DNA from: Ceratobasidium sp. AG-K
Lineage: Eukaryota; Basidiomycota; Agaricomycetes; Cantharellales; Ceratobasidiaceae
Reading direction: 5' to 3'
DNA: 64,000 bases
Assembly (NCBI GenBank): GCA_037039685.1
Contig: JAWNGF010000007.1
Coordinates: 806,001-870,000 of the forward strand
Part shown: in pieces, positions 1 through 12,372 of the stretch
How positions within the stretch are numbered: the stretch's first letter is position 1
Layout: the number at the start of each line of letters is the position of its first letter
The notes under the pieces: model-generated
Told to the model about the DNA's origin: nothing
The model's input: only the letters and a program-made list of their open reading frames with translations
Databases searched by the model: none
Translations under genes and position numbers: made by a program

Positions 1-612
1 TGGAGGGGCGCCTGGAGTGATCACAACTCACGTCAGGGACGATGGATCAGGTGCGGGGAGGAGCGGACTAACACTTCATATGATCACACCCGTCTCCAAA
101 TTTCGCGATCTGTGCATATCTCAAAAATCAGAGTCCGGGTAAGTCCAAAAAGGTCTAAATGGTACCGGAGCTTTGCAACTTGGACATGGTTTAGTATTGG
201 CTGCGATATATTCGGTGGATGCGCGTTCGTCAGCGCGCTTATTTCGTGGCGGTTGAGGGGACCGAAGCGTGCGATCGAAGGTGGTCAAGCGCTGTTCTTC
301 TTATGCTAACTAGGTAGATATACCTTGGCACGAGGATTATTACTTCGAGCGCGGGAAAAAAGAGCGACCTACCTCGATATGGTGGCAGAATCTCCCCATC
401 TCCGAATATCTGCTTCATCGAACTGCTGGAGACAGCCCGGTTGAGGGCAGGTTACTCGAGTTGCTCCTTGTACGCAAACCATGTTTTGAATATACTGTTT
501 TCTGCATCCGGAGCATATGCATCGCGAGTGTGTGCACCGATGAGTGGGGACACGGAGGCTGCTATTTACGTCCTCGCCAAGGCAGATCACGCAAGTGCGT
601 CGGGTGTGGGTT
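1..612 (-). CDS. RBR-type (RING-between-RING) E3 ubiquitin ligase, 3' part, runs off left edge
   Basis: RBR ligases pass ubiquitin through a cysteine in RING2. On the minus strand the exon 612-373 encodes a RING1 finger: CVICLGEDV, then HRCTHSRCICSGC, then CPQPGC. Exon 305-166 ends in EYIAANTKPCPSCKAP. After a GTACCA..CACAG intron, exon 109-73 gives IAKFGDGCDHMKC, and after a GTTAGT..CCAG intron exon 11-1 continues with A-P-P. The KPCPSC plus GCDHMKC pair is typical of RING2. A clear IBR domain between RING1 and RING2 is missing, and the frame across the 372-306 intron is off by one, so this is either a single-base error or a decayed copy. The 5' part is not resolved. Without the rest of the protein the substrate cannot be guessed. 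Confidence 0.72.
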
Positions 613-668
613 CTGATTTACTGTGGGGTAACGCGATTGTTCCGTCGAGGTGAGTCAAGGCGACTTAC

Positions 669-671
669 TGA
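669..671 (-). other. candidate 3-nt microexon upstream of the RBR exon
   Basis: Minus strand reads ATTCTAG, tca, GTAAGTCGCC: a good 3' splice site, one codon and a strong 5' splice site, about 57 bp upstream of the RING1 exon. It has the same form as the microexons upstream of the kinase gene. Further upstream the pattern is not regular (a 6-nt candidate at 750-755), so this is only a candidate. Confidence 0.35.
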
Positions 672-3600
672 CTAGAATTTGACTGAACTAATAGACACTC
701 GTTATGATCCCTAACGACGCATTAGGAGACAAAAATGCGATTGGCTTACCAGTAGCTGCGCTGGAATATCGCTCAATGATCCTGAAGGCGGGACTACTGC
801 GATTCCCATATGCTGATAGATAACCACCAGAATCTGTATCATTGTAGTAGTCCATGGTCTACTGATCTAGTACCGAAGCAAGTTAGCGACACGGTACACT
901 GGTTATACAATCAACTTCGGGCGACTTACAAGTGGGCTGATGAGCCTGATGTGATGTGGGATAGTAGTAAGGCTGGTGAGAAGTGGGGCTTTCGATGGAC
1001 GTAAGGTCTGAAGAAGGCCTCGTGGGTCGGCGTGCCGTACCGTAATGCGCAATGTGGATATCTAAATTAGGACAAGGTGGCTGAGCCACAGATAGAAGCG
1101 ATGTGTGCATTATTTTCCCTGGCGTGCACGTGACACGCACGACTATCGGTAATTCAGGTAAAACGGGGTACGGATGCCGGATAACAACCGCGGGAATTTC
1201 GTGGCCTCGGGTCAGAGTCGGATGTGCAGTCAGTTAAATCAATTACATAAGCATTACCGCGGAAGGCAAGAGTTCGGGAACGTTATCCGTGCTGTACTCG
1301 GGGTTACAAAAAGTAATGCAAAACACGTGATCAATGTGCTTCCATTTTGGCCCGAACCAGCAGCTCGACTCACAGCAAACAGTCTTGTGAGTGATATCTA
1401 AACAATAATTGTTTCTAGTCTATACGATGTATATACAGTCAAAAACTCGAGAAGCAATGTGCATTTTTGAGTAAGTTATACCGCATATAGTTGGAGGTAG
1501 TTCCCGAGCGGCATTTGCAACGAGCACGGGTAGCTATGGCTGTGTCATTCGCTACGTTGCGTAATTTGCTCTCCTACCCACGGGAACTGACGCGTAACAA
1601 TCCGAACAACCCATTTTACTCCCTAACCGCTGGCCAAATCCTCCCAGGTGTTTGGTAGCCCGGCGTCAACCATCGCCCTTTCCGGGTAGTTTATTCGGTA
1701 TTGATGGGTTGGAAAAAATATTCATAACGCTACTCACGCGTATCTATACAGACTAGAGGTATGCCGTTAGCTGTGCTGGGCATCTTGTTCGACCATACCT
1801 TGAATCTTTTATGGCGTTAATGTTATTTCTATTATCAAAACACAGCAAGGATTGAAGGCTGAGATGCGACATAAATGGTGTTAGCTTAATCGTGGGGTGG
1901 ATGGGCAAAGAATCAAATCGGATTAATGGCATGCTCATCGAACAGAGTGACGTGTGCTTTATGATCGAACAGTGCGGGGCTACACACACTCTCAGAGGAC
2001 ATGCAATGGCACCACATCGGATTTACATTTGCCTTCCTAATTGGTAGTCTCCTGGCTCGTATTCTGTGTGGAACGCTTCGGCACAACACAAGTTTACATT
2101 TCACAAGTACTAGGAGGCTTCCCTGAATTCTATTTTCCCAGTGGATCGATACCCAACGCTCTCACGCTAGGTCAATACATCGCGCTAATCCTTTATGAGC
2201 TTCAATTTTTGCCCCTCATTCTTATCCTCAAATAAATGGAATCGATTGTCCGTTGGCGAGTTCTGGAGGGTTGCAAGGTTCCAGTTGCCCAAAAAGTTCT
2301 CCACTTCTCCACGAATAAGGTCGGTTTCTGTGTTTTCGGTTGAGTGGAGATTCGGTCACCTACCGTAAAGTGTATTGAATTCGGACGTACCCTGGTACCC
2401 TGAGAATGCATATACGTGGAGCTAGCGTATTAAAACTTAGAATCAAGATCAAAGGAAATGTGTTTAGCTCACATCAGGAGTAAATTTCACCGCTGCTTGT
2501 GCACCGTTGCTACATGCGATGCTTTAAGTGGATATTTGCCCTATTTGGACTGTACTAACTTGACACTCGGCCAGACAAGTATCGGTAAGAAACCAGAGGT
2601 ACGGCTGTCTAACGATCCAACGCAAATATCTTTCTGGTCCCCAGTGTCATTGAGCGCTTTCAGTGGGCCATCGGCGTGGATCTGCTTCCCATAAGGGAGG
2701 CTCCAGTGAACAAAGCCTTCATCGGTGGTAGTGAGTCGCGTCTGAGCTGCTGTTAACGGCTGATTGGGCGCATATATACATGGCTTACTGATTGGCCAAG
2801 CTAGCATTAGACGCAATTGTTGGTGAACGTAATAAATCAATGTCAAAGACTCTGCTTACACCGATTTCGACATAGGTTTGCGGGATTGTGATATTTCGAT
2901 TGTTCTTTTGGCGTGAAGTCTTCAGCTCCAAGGTCGAGTAGAGCTTGTAATTCGACTCACAACTTGAGTGACTCCAAAAGCTAACCGCGAAGAGTACTCT
3001 GCAGAGGCCGTGGTTCCCACTGGTATACACTTGTTAACATAATAATAAGGAATACATTTTAATGCACATACCATGTTTGCCGCTAATGCGTAGCACCTGG
3101 CGCACGTATTCATGATATCGGATCGAACATAGGGACTGAGCCTCTTACCTTCCAAGCAGTTGGAACTATATGCCAATATGTGAGCGAGATATATTATAGT
3201 GGGAGGAAATAGAAACTTGCATATGTCACGATACAGCTCTTCAGTCTTGGGAGGCATGAATGACAGAAGTAGAGTGGTATCGCGAGTCAAATCATATGGG
3301 TAAGTATAGAATACAAGTCTGCGAGCGATTTTGGTGAGTACGGACATCGTGAAAATTGGGGTGGAGAGATACTGGAATGCTCTCTCATGCTTCAAATACA
3401 CATTGTAGCAGTCGAACTCGCGAGGCAGGGATGGTTCACCCTGAGCCAGAAAGACGCCCAGGAGAGAGACCACAGACCTAGGGGTGCATCCAATCTGGAA
3501 GAGAGTGCCTTAATTAAGGGGCGAGTGAGTAACAAACAAGAGAGAGCATTCAAAATTAATTGCCAGTTATCATGAAAGCTGATGCTATCGCATCTCACAG

Positions 3601-4480
3601 GACGCATGTCACCATTAGGAACCCATGGAACGGGGTGGCTGATAGTGATCCTCTGGTTGTGAACTAGTAAAAAGTACCACGTTGTGGCCTGTGCAATCAA
3701 AACGGGGGTCACTGGTCCGGGGTTCTGTGTCCACAGCGTCTAGGCCGATCCTAATTTGGAGATCAACACAAAGCGGCGCCCGATAAGCTCACGGTACGTG
3801 CTGAGAAAGGGTATGCTCCGGGTAAAGCATGAAGCCCTCATATTCATATTCAAAAATAAGTAGTGACCCGTTGGAGGTAGATACTATTTGAGAGCGCGTA
3901 CAAGACCCAATGATCTCGTGGGTTGATCGGGGTTCGCCGGGCGTCTGTTCGAGCGCTTGTGCCAAACCAAGTGCGACGTGGGGTCTGGCAGATATCCCCC
4001 TGACACCAATCTCTCTAGCGATTCTACCTTAATAGAATCGCAAATGTACGTTGCAATCGAGTCCTGGACACCGCTCCAGTCAAATGAATATCATAGCTTT
4101 GGATGGTGAGCTCAATAAATGTTGACATGCGGAGACTTGGATAGAAAGCAGGTGGTAAACAATTTCGCCCAGGTTGATTAGTATGTTGACAGGTCCGAGT
4201 CCCCGCGACCTGACGGTTAAATGCTGAAGAGAATATGAATTATGGGTGGAGGTCCGGCGCTAAGCTCAGGGCCGGTGGAGGTCTTGGTCATCCAACTTAC
4301 TCAGCTCGACAGCACGTCATGATGAACTCACACATGGAGCTTCCCATATACGACCAGAACCTAGACAAACCTCTATGTACATTATACGTTGCTGAATAAT
4401 GGCCAGTAAAAGCTCCGATCTACGCGTTATCATTTTCATAATCCCCCTCGTTGCTCTGCTCCTCCACCTTGTCTCGCCAC
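672..4480. other. no recognisable gene
   Basis: About 3.8 kb with only short, mutually overlapping reading frames. The longest (minus, 2922-3473) has no recognisable motif. A few splice-like strings on the minus strand (for example GTAAGC after 2798-2787 and GTAAGAGG near 3147) would fit small exons of the RBR gene's 5' part, but no continuous reading frame could be assembled. I see no repeat, RNA gene or transposon here. Confidence 0.5.
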
Positions 4481-4482
4481 AG

Positions 4483-4490
4483 TATATAGA
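4483..4490 (+). promoter_or_regulatory. TATA-like box upstream of the OYE gene
   Basis: TATATAGA lies about 65 bp upstream of the chosen start codon at 4552. Position and orientation fit a core promoter; nothing else was recognised. Confidence 0.35.
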
Positions 4491-4551
4491 CCCCGGCATG
4501 ACTTCCCGCATTCTGCAGTTTTTGCGACTATCCTCTCCGACGACCAAAGAA

Positions 4552-6193
<1,642 letters not shown>

Positions 6194-6503
6194 ATCAAGA
6201 CCTAGATCTAGATTGTAAATTTAACACGGAATATAAATATCTTGATTATCCTTGGTCTTATATGCCATGGTTCTGGGCGACGAGGCGAGCGTGGCAACCA
6301 CGTAGCTACCTCGACACATGTCTCGCCCTTCGCCAGATTAATACCTGCTGGACCTCCCATAATCTAAATTCATTGCCTGTGGTAGGGCATTGGGTTAGTG
6401 AAATGCTTTATTTTACACATTGCTATCGGCAGTCAACTCCGAGTCAGAACACGAGTTTATAGTGCCAGTAGAGCATTGAAGGCAACATTGCTTTAGATCG
6501 AAA
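6194..6503. other. convergent intergenic spacer
   Basis: About 310 bp between the 3' ends of the OYE gene (plus) and the F-box gene (minus). AT-rich just after the OYE stop, as expected for a 3' UTR. Nothing else seen. Confidence 0.5.
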
Positions 6504-8108
6504 TCAACACCAATCCAAGAGAGGATTCAGTTCGCGTGCACCAAGTATATTCACAACCGAGCAGCTCTCAGCGAGAATCATGGGCAGATTTGAGCTTTCC
6601 TCTTCCGTGATAGTCACAATATTGCAGCGCCATGTTGTAAGCCCATGGACCGGATAGTTCCTAAGGACCCACTGAAGCCAGCGAAGCTCGACCTCGCACC
6701 TGGACAAGTATAGATGGTTGATAGGATTACGCATAGTGTTTTTTCCTTGATTGTCGAGGGGTGTTAGGTCGCTGCTGGGGTAGTTGCATGACTCGAGAAC
6801 TAGAGCTTGGAGTCGAGGTGCGAATTCGTAAACTTTGCTGACCCACGACAATGAAGGCACTCCCTTCACGATCAGCTTGGATATTTGTGTTCGGGTAAAA
6901 AAGTCCTTGACATGACTATCCAGGTCCCCAGTTAATCCATTAGGCGAGTCGTCGAGGGTCAAGTAGAACTGAAGTGGCCTTGGGCCGAGCGAGATCAACC
7001 GTAGAATGCGCCCGAGTCGATTGGACTTCACCGAAGATAGCGTGAGTACCTCGAGGAAATGCAGATAAACTGGAGCGATTGGGGAATCGGTCATGATCAG
7101 CGGAAGGTTGGAGCGACAAAGTCGCAGTCCGGGACTGGCTTCCAGAATTCCGAAAAGCTGGACGTCGGTTATCGGAGGCTTGCTAGTGCGACCAATGAGG
7201 CGAAGTTCAACAAGACCACGATATGCATTGCTACTCCAGCGGGGAAAGGCCCCACAGAGCGTGAGGTGCGTAACCGGAAGCCAAAAAGACTCGAGAAGCT
7301 CTTCGGGTAATTCTAATTGAATACTTTCGGCGTCCTTGGGTCTCTCAATGGATTCAACCAATCTTCCGAGAGGTTTGTAAATGACAATAGTAAGCTGAGT
7401 TAGAACTTCTGGAAGTGCGCTTGAAAAGCAGCGACCAAGTATCAAACTGAAATGCAAATCATTAAACTGTCCCGCCAGGGTTAGAGCGCGGATTTGTGGT
7501 GCGATACCGGCTAGGAATTGCAGAAATATACCGATGTTGTGAGATGAGTCTGGAGCTAGTCTCTCAGAGCCATTAATGTCGAGTTGCACAGGAGAGCCAT
7601 TTGTTCGGGATTTGAACCTTTCCGCGCGATGGAGTATCCCTTCATCAACATGGTACAGGGAAAAATCTAGATATGACCAAAGTGAACCCGTGGCGAGTGC
7701 GACCTGGCGCCAATGAAAACAGACTTGGGCGAGAGTATCTGGATATCCTGGGAACTTCAACATACTGCGATGCCGAGCATATTTCCTGGGATCGATTTGG
7801 AGGTTGAGCACCAAGTTGAATATGTATGCCAAGATCTCGGAAGGGAGACTGTTGACGGGAACAGCCTTGAATGAATGATTCCTAACGGCGGAAATTGATG
7901 ATTTAGCCAGCCCCAGTGTCCTCTCTTGGTCTATCAGGAAGGGAAATTCGTTGGCCGCATATGACATCAACAAATCCAAGTGATGTGCGCGTGAGGCGGC
8001 CCTAGACGTGAAATAGTTTTGAAAAGCAACGCAGGCATCAAGGTATTTATCCAGTGCAATTTGAAGGAATTCGTGCGAGTCATTGAGATTTCTGATGACC
8101 TCTATCAT
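6504..8108 (-). CDS. F-box-like protein, copy A (534 aa, intact)
   Basis: Single-exon gene of a family that is strongly expanded in this window. The N-terminal helix ALDKYLDACVAFQNYF is followed by the F-box core VNSLPSEILAYIFNLV (about residues 83-98), then CFHWRQVALATGSLWSYLDF, which is typical of Agaricomycete F-box-like proteins. The remaining roughly 400 residues are irregular leucine-rich-like repeats (blocks such as LTHLTLCGAF and LVELRLIGR) ending in LNPLLDWC. By family it should bind Skp1 in an SCF ubiquitin ligase and choose targets through the C-terminal repeats; the target is unknown. Length matches copy D (540 aa). No frameshift seen. The ATG at 8108 was chosen because it aligns with the starts of copies C and D. 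Confidence 0.85.
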   Translation of the reverse strand: MIEVIRNLNDSHEFLQIALDKYLDACVAFQNYFTSRAASRAHHLDLLMSYAANEFPFLIDQERTLGLAKSSISAVRNHSFKAVPVNSLPSEILAYIFNLVLNLQIDPRKYARHRSMLKFPGYPDTLAQVCFHWRQVALATGSLWSYLDFSLYHVDEGILHRAERFKSRTNGSPVQLDINGSERLAPDSSHNIGIFLQFLAGIAPQIRALTLAGQFNDLHFSLILGRCFSSALPEVLTQLTIVIYKPLGRLVESIERPKDAESIQLELPEELLESFWLPVTHLTLCGAFPRWSSNAYRGLVELRLIGRTSKPPITDVQLFGILEASPGLRLCRSNLPLIMTDSPIAPVYLHFLEVLTLSSVKSNRLGRILRLISLGPRPLQFYLTLDDSPNGLTGDLDSHVKDFFTRTQISKLIVKGVPSLSWVSKVYEFAPRLQALVLESCNYPSSDLTPLDNQGKNTMRNPINHLYLSRCEVELRWLQWVLRNYPVHGLTTWRCNIVTITEEESSNLPMILAESCSVVNILGARELNPLLDWC

Positions 8109-8949
8109 GGTTGACGCTGTCAGCAGCAGGACGACGTCGTCAAAGGGACAATACGATCAAGAGGCCACGTGACAGTCCCAGGACACCCATCAGGAAACCC
8201 GCCCAGCAAGAAATGCAATGATAATGCATTATCCACTTATTATCTAGCTCATATTCACTACAATGGAAATCATAATGGTGAGCCAATTACAATCGTTTCG
8301 TGCAAATGATAATGGCCATAATTTCGAACTACAGTGGTCATTCACATCATTCTGATCGGAAGCATCAGTCATTCGCCAGTTGGAAGAACCATAACGGGAG
8401 GTAGATATATCCTCTTTTGGGGGTTTTTTTTTTTGTTCATTTCTCTCATTATGCTTGAAAGCGGGCGTTGGGAAGATAGCACATACTAGTTTCCCATGTA
8501 TATGCACTTTGGTAACTAGTAATCAAAGTTGGATTGTCGCCTAATAGACGCTACACCACCAAATTCCCAAAGAAGATCTTAATAAGTAGTTGAGCTTGAG
8601 ATGAAGCTACCTGCGAGTTGGAATGAATTCTTAGTCCTCAAATTTCCATAGCCACGATGGCATTATCTACTTACTGGGCTCCTAATCTTACAAAGCGGTC
8701 CAAGTTGGTAGCTAAAGTGCAAAGGTGTGAGTCGGCCCTGTGGCTCAAGGAATAAACTACTTACAAGTTCGACAGGCCTGATAGCTAGTAGGTCAGCGAG
8801 TCTGAAGGGATAGCTAATGGGAAAGGAAGGGATACAAATAGTAGGGGATGCGGGGGGAAAGCACTGCAGTGAGTCAGGGCGCTTGAAACAAACACCTCAG
8901 GTCCCTTCCATCTAGTGTGACACGGACTTGACAGTAGTGCTAATTGGCC
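8109..8949. other. intergenic, no gene seen
   Basis: Upstream region of F-box copy A. It contains a short T/A-rich run near 8420 and no supported reading frame or repeat. Confidence 0.45.
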
Positions 8950-9636
8950 CCATGTTACGGGCCATTTGAAATGGCGGACGCACCTGCATAGGCGAGTCCA
9001 GGACTCCGCACCATTCCCCTTAGATATATGCTCGGAGTGGGAGCATCGAATGACCAGGCAAAGGAGACGGTCAAACTGGATGATTTGAAGTTCTTGCACT
9101 TGGGTTTTATGGGATACGCCATGGTCGCAATCTCGTTCCGCTTGACCTCTCCGCGCTTCAGTCCATTGTGGTTGACGATTGATTTCTGCAAAAACAAGAA
9201 TTCCCCCACTCAAATCTTTGAACAAGATCTTACGGAGTTTCTTGATTATCCCAACATTACACGACTCGAACTACGGGGACCGGACAGCTATTCCTGGGCT
9301 AGTGGCCTGATCTCACAAACATCCGATCTCGACGTTTTAGCCTTGGAAGGAATCGTCCGCGATGGCGCTATGTTACAAGCACAGCCCAGCCTTCAAAGTA
9401 TAATAAATATGCATATTTCCAAGTCTGAGATCAATGTGAGCGCGCTCCGAAAAATGATTGAGGATTACTCAGTCCCAGTAACCATCCTCTGGCGTCGCAT
9501 TTTGCCGAACGAGTCAGACATGGACGAGGAAATAGTGGACATTGATACAGTTGAGATTGGCTTCGATGTCGAAATTCTCGATTCATGCGGACCCGGTCTA
9601 ATTGAGAAATTGGAGGAAGGCATATCTTGGGATTGA
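8950..9636 (+). pseudogene. F-box-like relic, copy B (C-terminal third only)
   Basis: Encodes KLDDLKFLHLGF, then LWLTIDFCKNKNSPTQIFEQ, then LELRG, LDVLALEGIV, MIEDYSVPVTILWRR and DVEILDSCGPG. These match the C-terminal part of neighbouring copy C block for block (for example LRLTIDFCTNKNPPTPTFEH and MIEDYSIQAVTLWRC). Nucleotide similarity starts at about 8950-8990, with small gaps before 9028; the F-box and the first half are absent. The 202-codon frame from 9028 is open but begins in mid-domain, so this is a 5'-truncated duplicate, probably without function. Confidence 0.75.
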
Positions 9637-10376
9637 ACCCTACTACGATATCTTGTCTTTTATAACGATTACAAGCTATCAGTGTATTCGATTGTGTCGA
9701 CAAACAAGAGACCTAACACTATGGTTCTCATGAGTGGCTAGCCGGTGAAAAGAAACGTGCCTGGGCCCACAATACGATACATCTGCTCATATCCACCAGC
9801 ATACAAGCCTTTATCTCTCCGTCAAGGATAAACATGAGTCACCACGCACGATCAGAAACTCGCGCTTGGAGTACGGCATTATCGTGCACTACTCATTGCG
9901 TTCAAAAGTTAACTATGAGTACACCCTGACTTGACATAGTTGGGCAATGACGGATAGCTCACAAAGTTGCCTCAAAAGATAAAAATGGGTTGATCAGTGG
10001 TGTAAACATGTTTGGTCGAAAGGATCCAAGTACCCTGTCTGTGCAACATTCTGAGAATACAATGTAGTGGCGAGTAGCGCGTCCGAGAGTTTGTGAATAT
10101 ATGCGTTATTTCAAATTCCACCCTTGGAAAGCTCAGCACTTGGGTACACAACGGGGGTTCCGGCGCCAGCCAGTGGGGAAAGTTACAACTGCTCCAAACA
10201 GCAGTTTTGCGTGCGGTTTTCAAACGTGCGAGCTTCATCGCCGTATTTCTGATAGAACCCTATCTGGGGAGGAGCCGAGTCAATTGGTGCCGAAACGGCA
10301 CGTGGCTTGGTAGTACAAGTCAACGCGTTTGGCGCTCACTCGCCATTCCAAACGCTACCATTTCTAGCTGCTTATT
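9637..10376. other. intergenic, no gene seen
   Basis: Spacer between relic B and F-box copy C; it holds the presumed promoter of copy C. No clear TATA box and no supported open frame. Confidence 0.45.
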
Positions 10377-11991
10377 ATGGTGGACAGCGTCGAATCTGCA
10401 AGTGGTCTTCTGAGCCACAGTTTGGAAAAGTATCTAGACGCCTGCTTTGCTCTCGAACACTATTCCGTTTCTCAAGACTCGTTAGACCGCATATCACAGC
10501 AAGTACTCCTCGCCGATTCGTTTGAGAAAAAAATCCGCCAGGCTAAGCTCATTCTGAGTCGAGTCAAGAACTACTCGTCCCCAACCGTAACCGTCAACAC
10601 CCTTCCTGACGACATCCTGGTTTGTATCCTGCATTTGGTTGCCGATACCCAAGACTGCCATGGTGCAGGCATGCGAACAATGCGAAACAAATACTTTCCC
10701 CGGTATCCCCACCTCCTCACTCATGTCTGTACTCGATGGCGCGGCATCGTACTCAACACCCCAGCTGTATGGACCCATCTCGACCTGATGACATCTCCTG
10801 ATCAGTTTAGCAACCGCCTTCTCGCTCGCGCAGAAACCCATGTGGCTCGGGCAGGGTGCCTTCCTTTCGACGTCTGCATCGTTGATCCCAGTCCCGATGC
10901 CGTTGGATATATATCCATGACCAAACTCATTGACCTCTTGCTCCTCGTTGCGCCCCAAATGTGCGCTTTAACGATCGCTACCTACCAACGTTTTACTGAC
11001 ATTCACGGCTCGTTACTTGAAGTTTGCCTCGCAAGGGCCGTGCCGGGGGTATTGACTCGGCTAACACTCTACTACCGAGACCGAGCCAGCTCTTCCAGCG
11101 GGATTATTGCCGCCAACGATGATCGCCAGCGCCACGCATATCTGGGGACCGATCTTGAGCAAGAGAGAATAGACGAGGTTATGGAGCAAGTTACGGTCCT
11201 CCGGCTGCACAATGTGTACCTCACTGGGTGACCGAGGCCTACGCAGGCCTGACCAAGGCGTACCACGGGCTCACTGAGCTCTCCTTGACGTCACAACACC
11301 CGTTCAGCCACTCTCCAACCGAATCCCAATTCCTTGAAATTCTCAAGTCCAGCCCGGAACTCCGTATCATTCGCGTTAGAAATATGCTCGAAGCAAGCGC
11401 GTCGGACGGCCAGGCAAAGGAGTCGGTCAAACTTGATGATTTAGAAGTCTTGCATTTGGATCATTTCGACTATGACGCGATCGCACACACGCTCTGCTTG
11501 ATCTCCCCCGGCTCCAGGTCATTGCGGCTGACGATTGATTTCTGCACAAACAAGAATCCTCCCACCCCGACGTTTGAACACGAGTTTGCAGAATTCCTCG
11601 TCCGCTCCAACGTTGCGCGACTCGAACTACGGGGATCACAGAACTATGATTGGGCTGGTAACCTGATCTCCCAAGCGCCCGATATCGACGTTTTGGCCTT
11701 GGAAGGCATTGTGTGCGATGATACATGGTGCCAGTAGAGCCCATTTGCCCCCGTATAAATACACTGCACATTGCCGGGTCTAGCGTCCAGGTGAATGGGC
11801 TTCGACGAATGATTGAAGATTACTCGATTCAAGCAGTCACCCTCTGGCGCTGCCTTTTGCTGGGTGAATCAGACATGGATGAACAAACGGTGGATATGAA
11901 CGCAGTTGACTTTGGTTTGGACGTCGAGATTCTAGATTCGTATGGACCTGGTCCAATTGCGTATTTAGAGCAAGGTACATGGTGGGAATGA
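10377..11991 (+). CDS. F-box-like protein, copy C (two single-base frameshifts)
   Basis: N-terminal SLEKYLDACFALEHYS, F-box core VNTLPDDILVCILHLV and CTRWRGIVLNTPAVWTHLDL are followed by the leucine-rich tail shared with copies B and D. The frame breaks near 11222 (LHNVYLT, then WVTEAYAGLTKAYHGL in the next frame) and near 11722 (ALEGIVCDDT, then MVPVEPICPRINTLHI). Both breaks are one missing base, and the protein sequence resumes exactly where the paralogues continue. With both corrected, the length is about 537 residues, like copies A and D. Sequencing error is more likely than decay because no other damage is visible. Role by family: substrate receptor of an SCF ubiquitin ligase. Confidence 0.78.
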
Positions 11992-12372
11992 ACACCAATG
12001 TCTTATCTTTCAATGTAGCCTGCTATCGTCCTTGTATGAGAATGTGTCGATCGTCGGGAGACCAAACTTTCCGAGGGCTAACCACCCAAAGAAACTTACC
12101 CGGGTGCAAATCAAGCTACGAGTTGAGCGGCGGAACAGCAAAAGGTACGCGCATACATCGAGGACAAACACACGACCAAACAACCCACGCTCGGAGGATG
12201 ACAGCATCGCGTATCGCTCATCGCATTGCATGACCAACTATGAGTACACCATGACCAAAAACGAAACCCAGAAATGCAACATAAATACCGCTGTCCAAAG
12301 CCGTGCCATAAAATACCGCCCCGTTTCGAAACCCCGCCACGTTACCCGACTGAACCGCGCCCAGCCAAAAAA

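Noticed and set aside
2922..3473. 183-codon minus-strand frame
   Set aside because: No motif, no paralogue and no similarity to neighbours; internal splice-like strings suggest it is at most a set of small exons.
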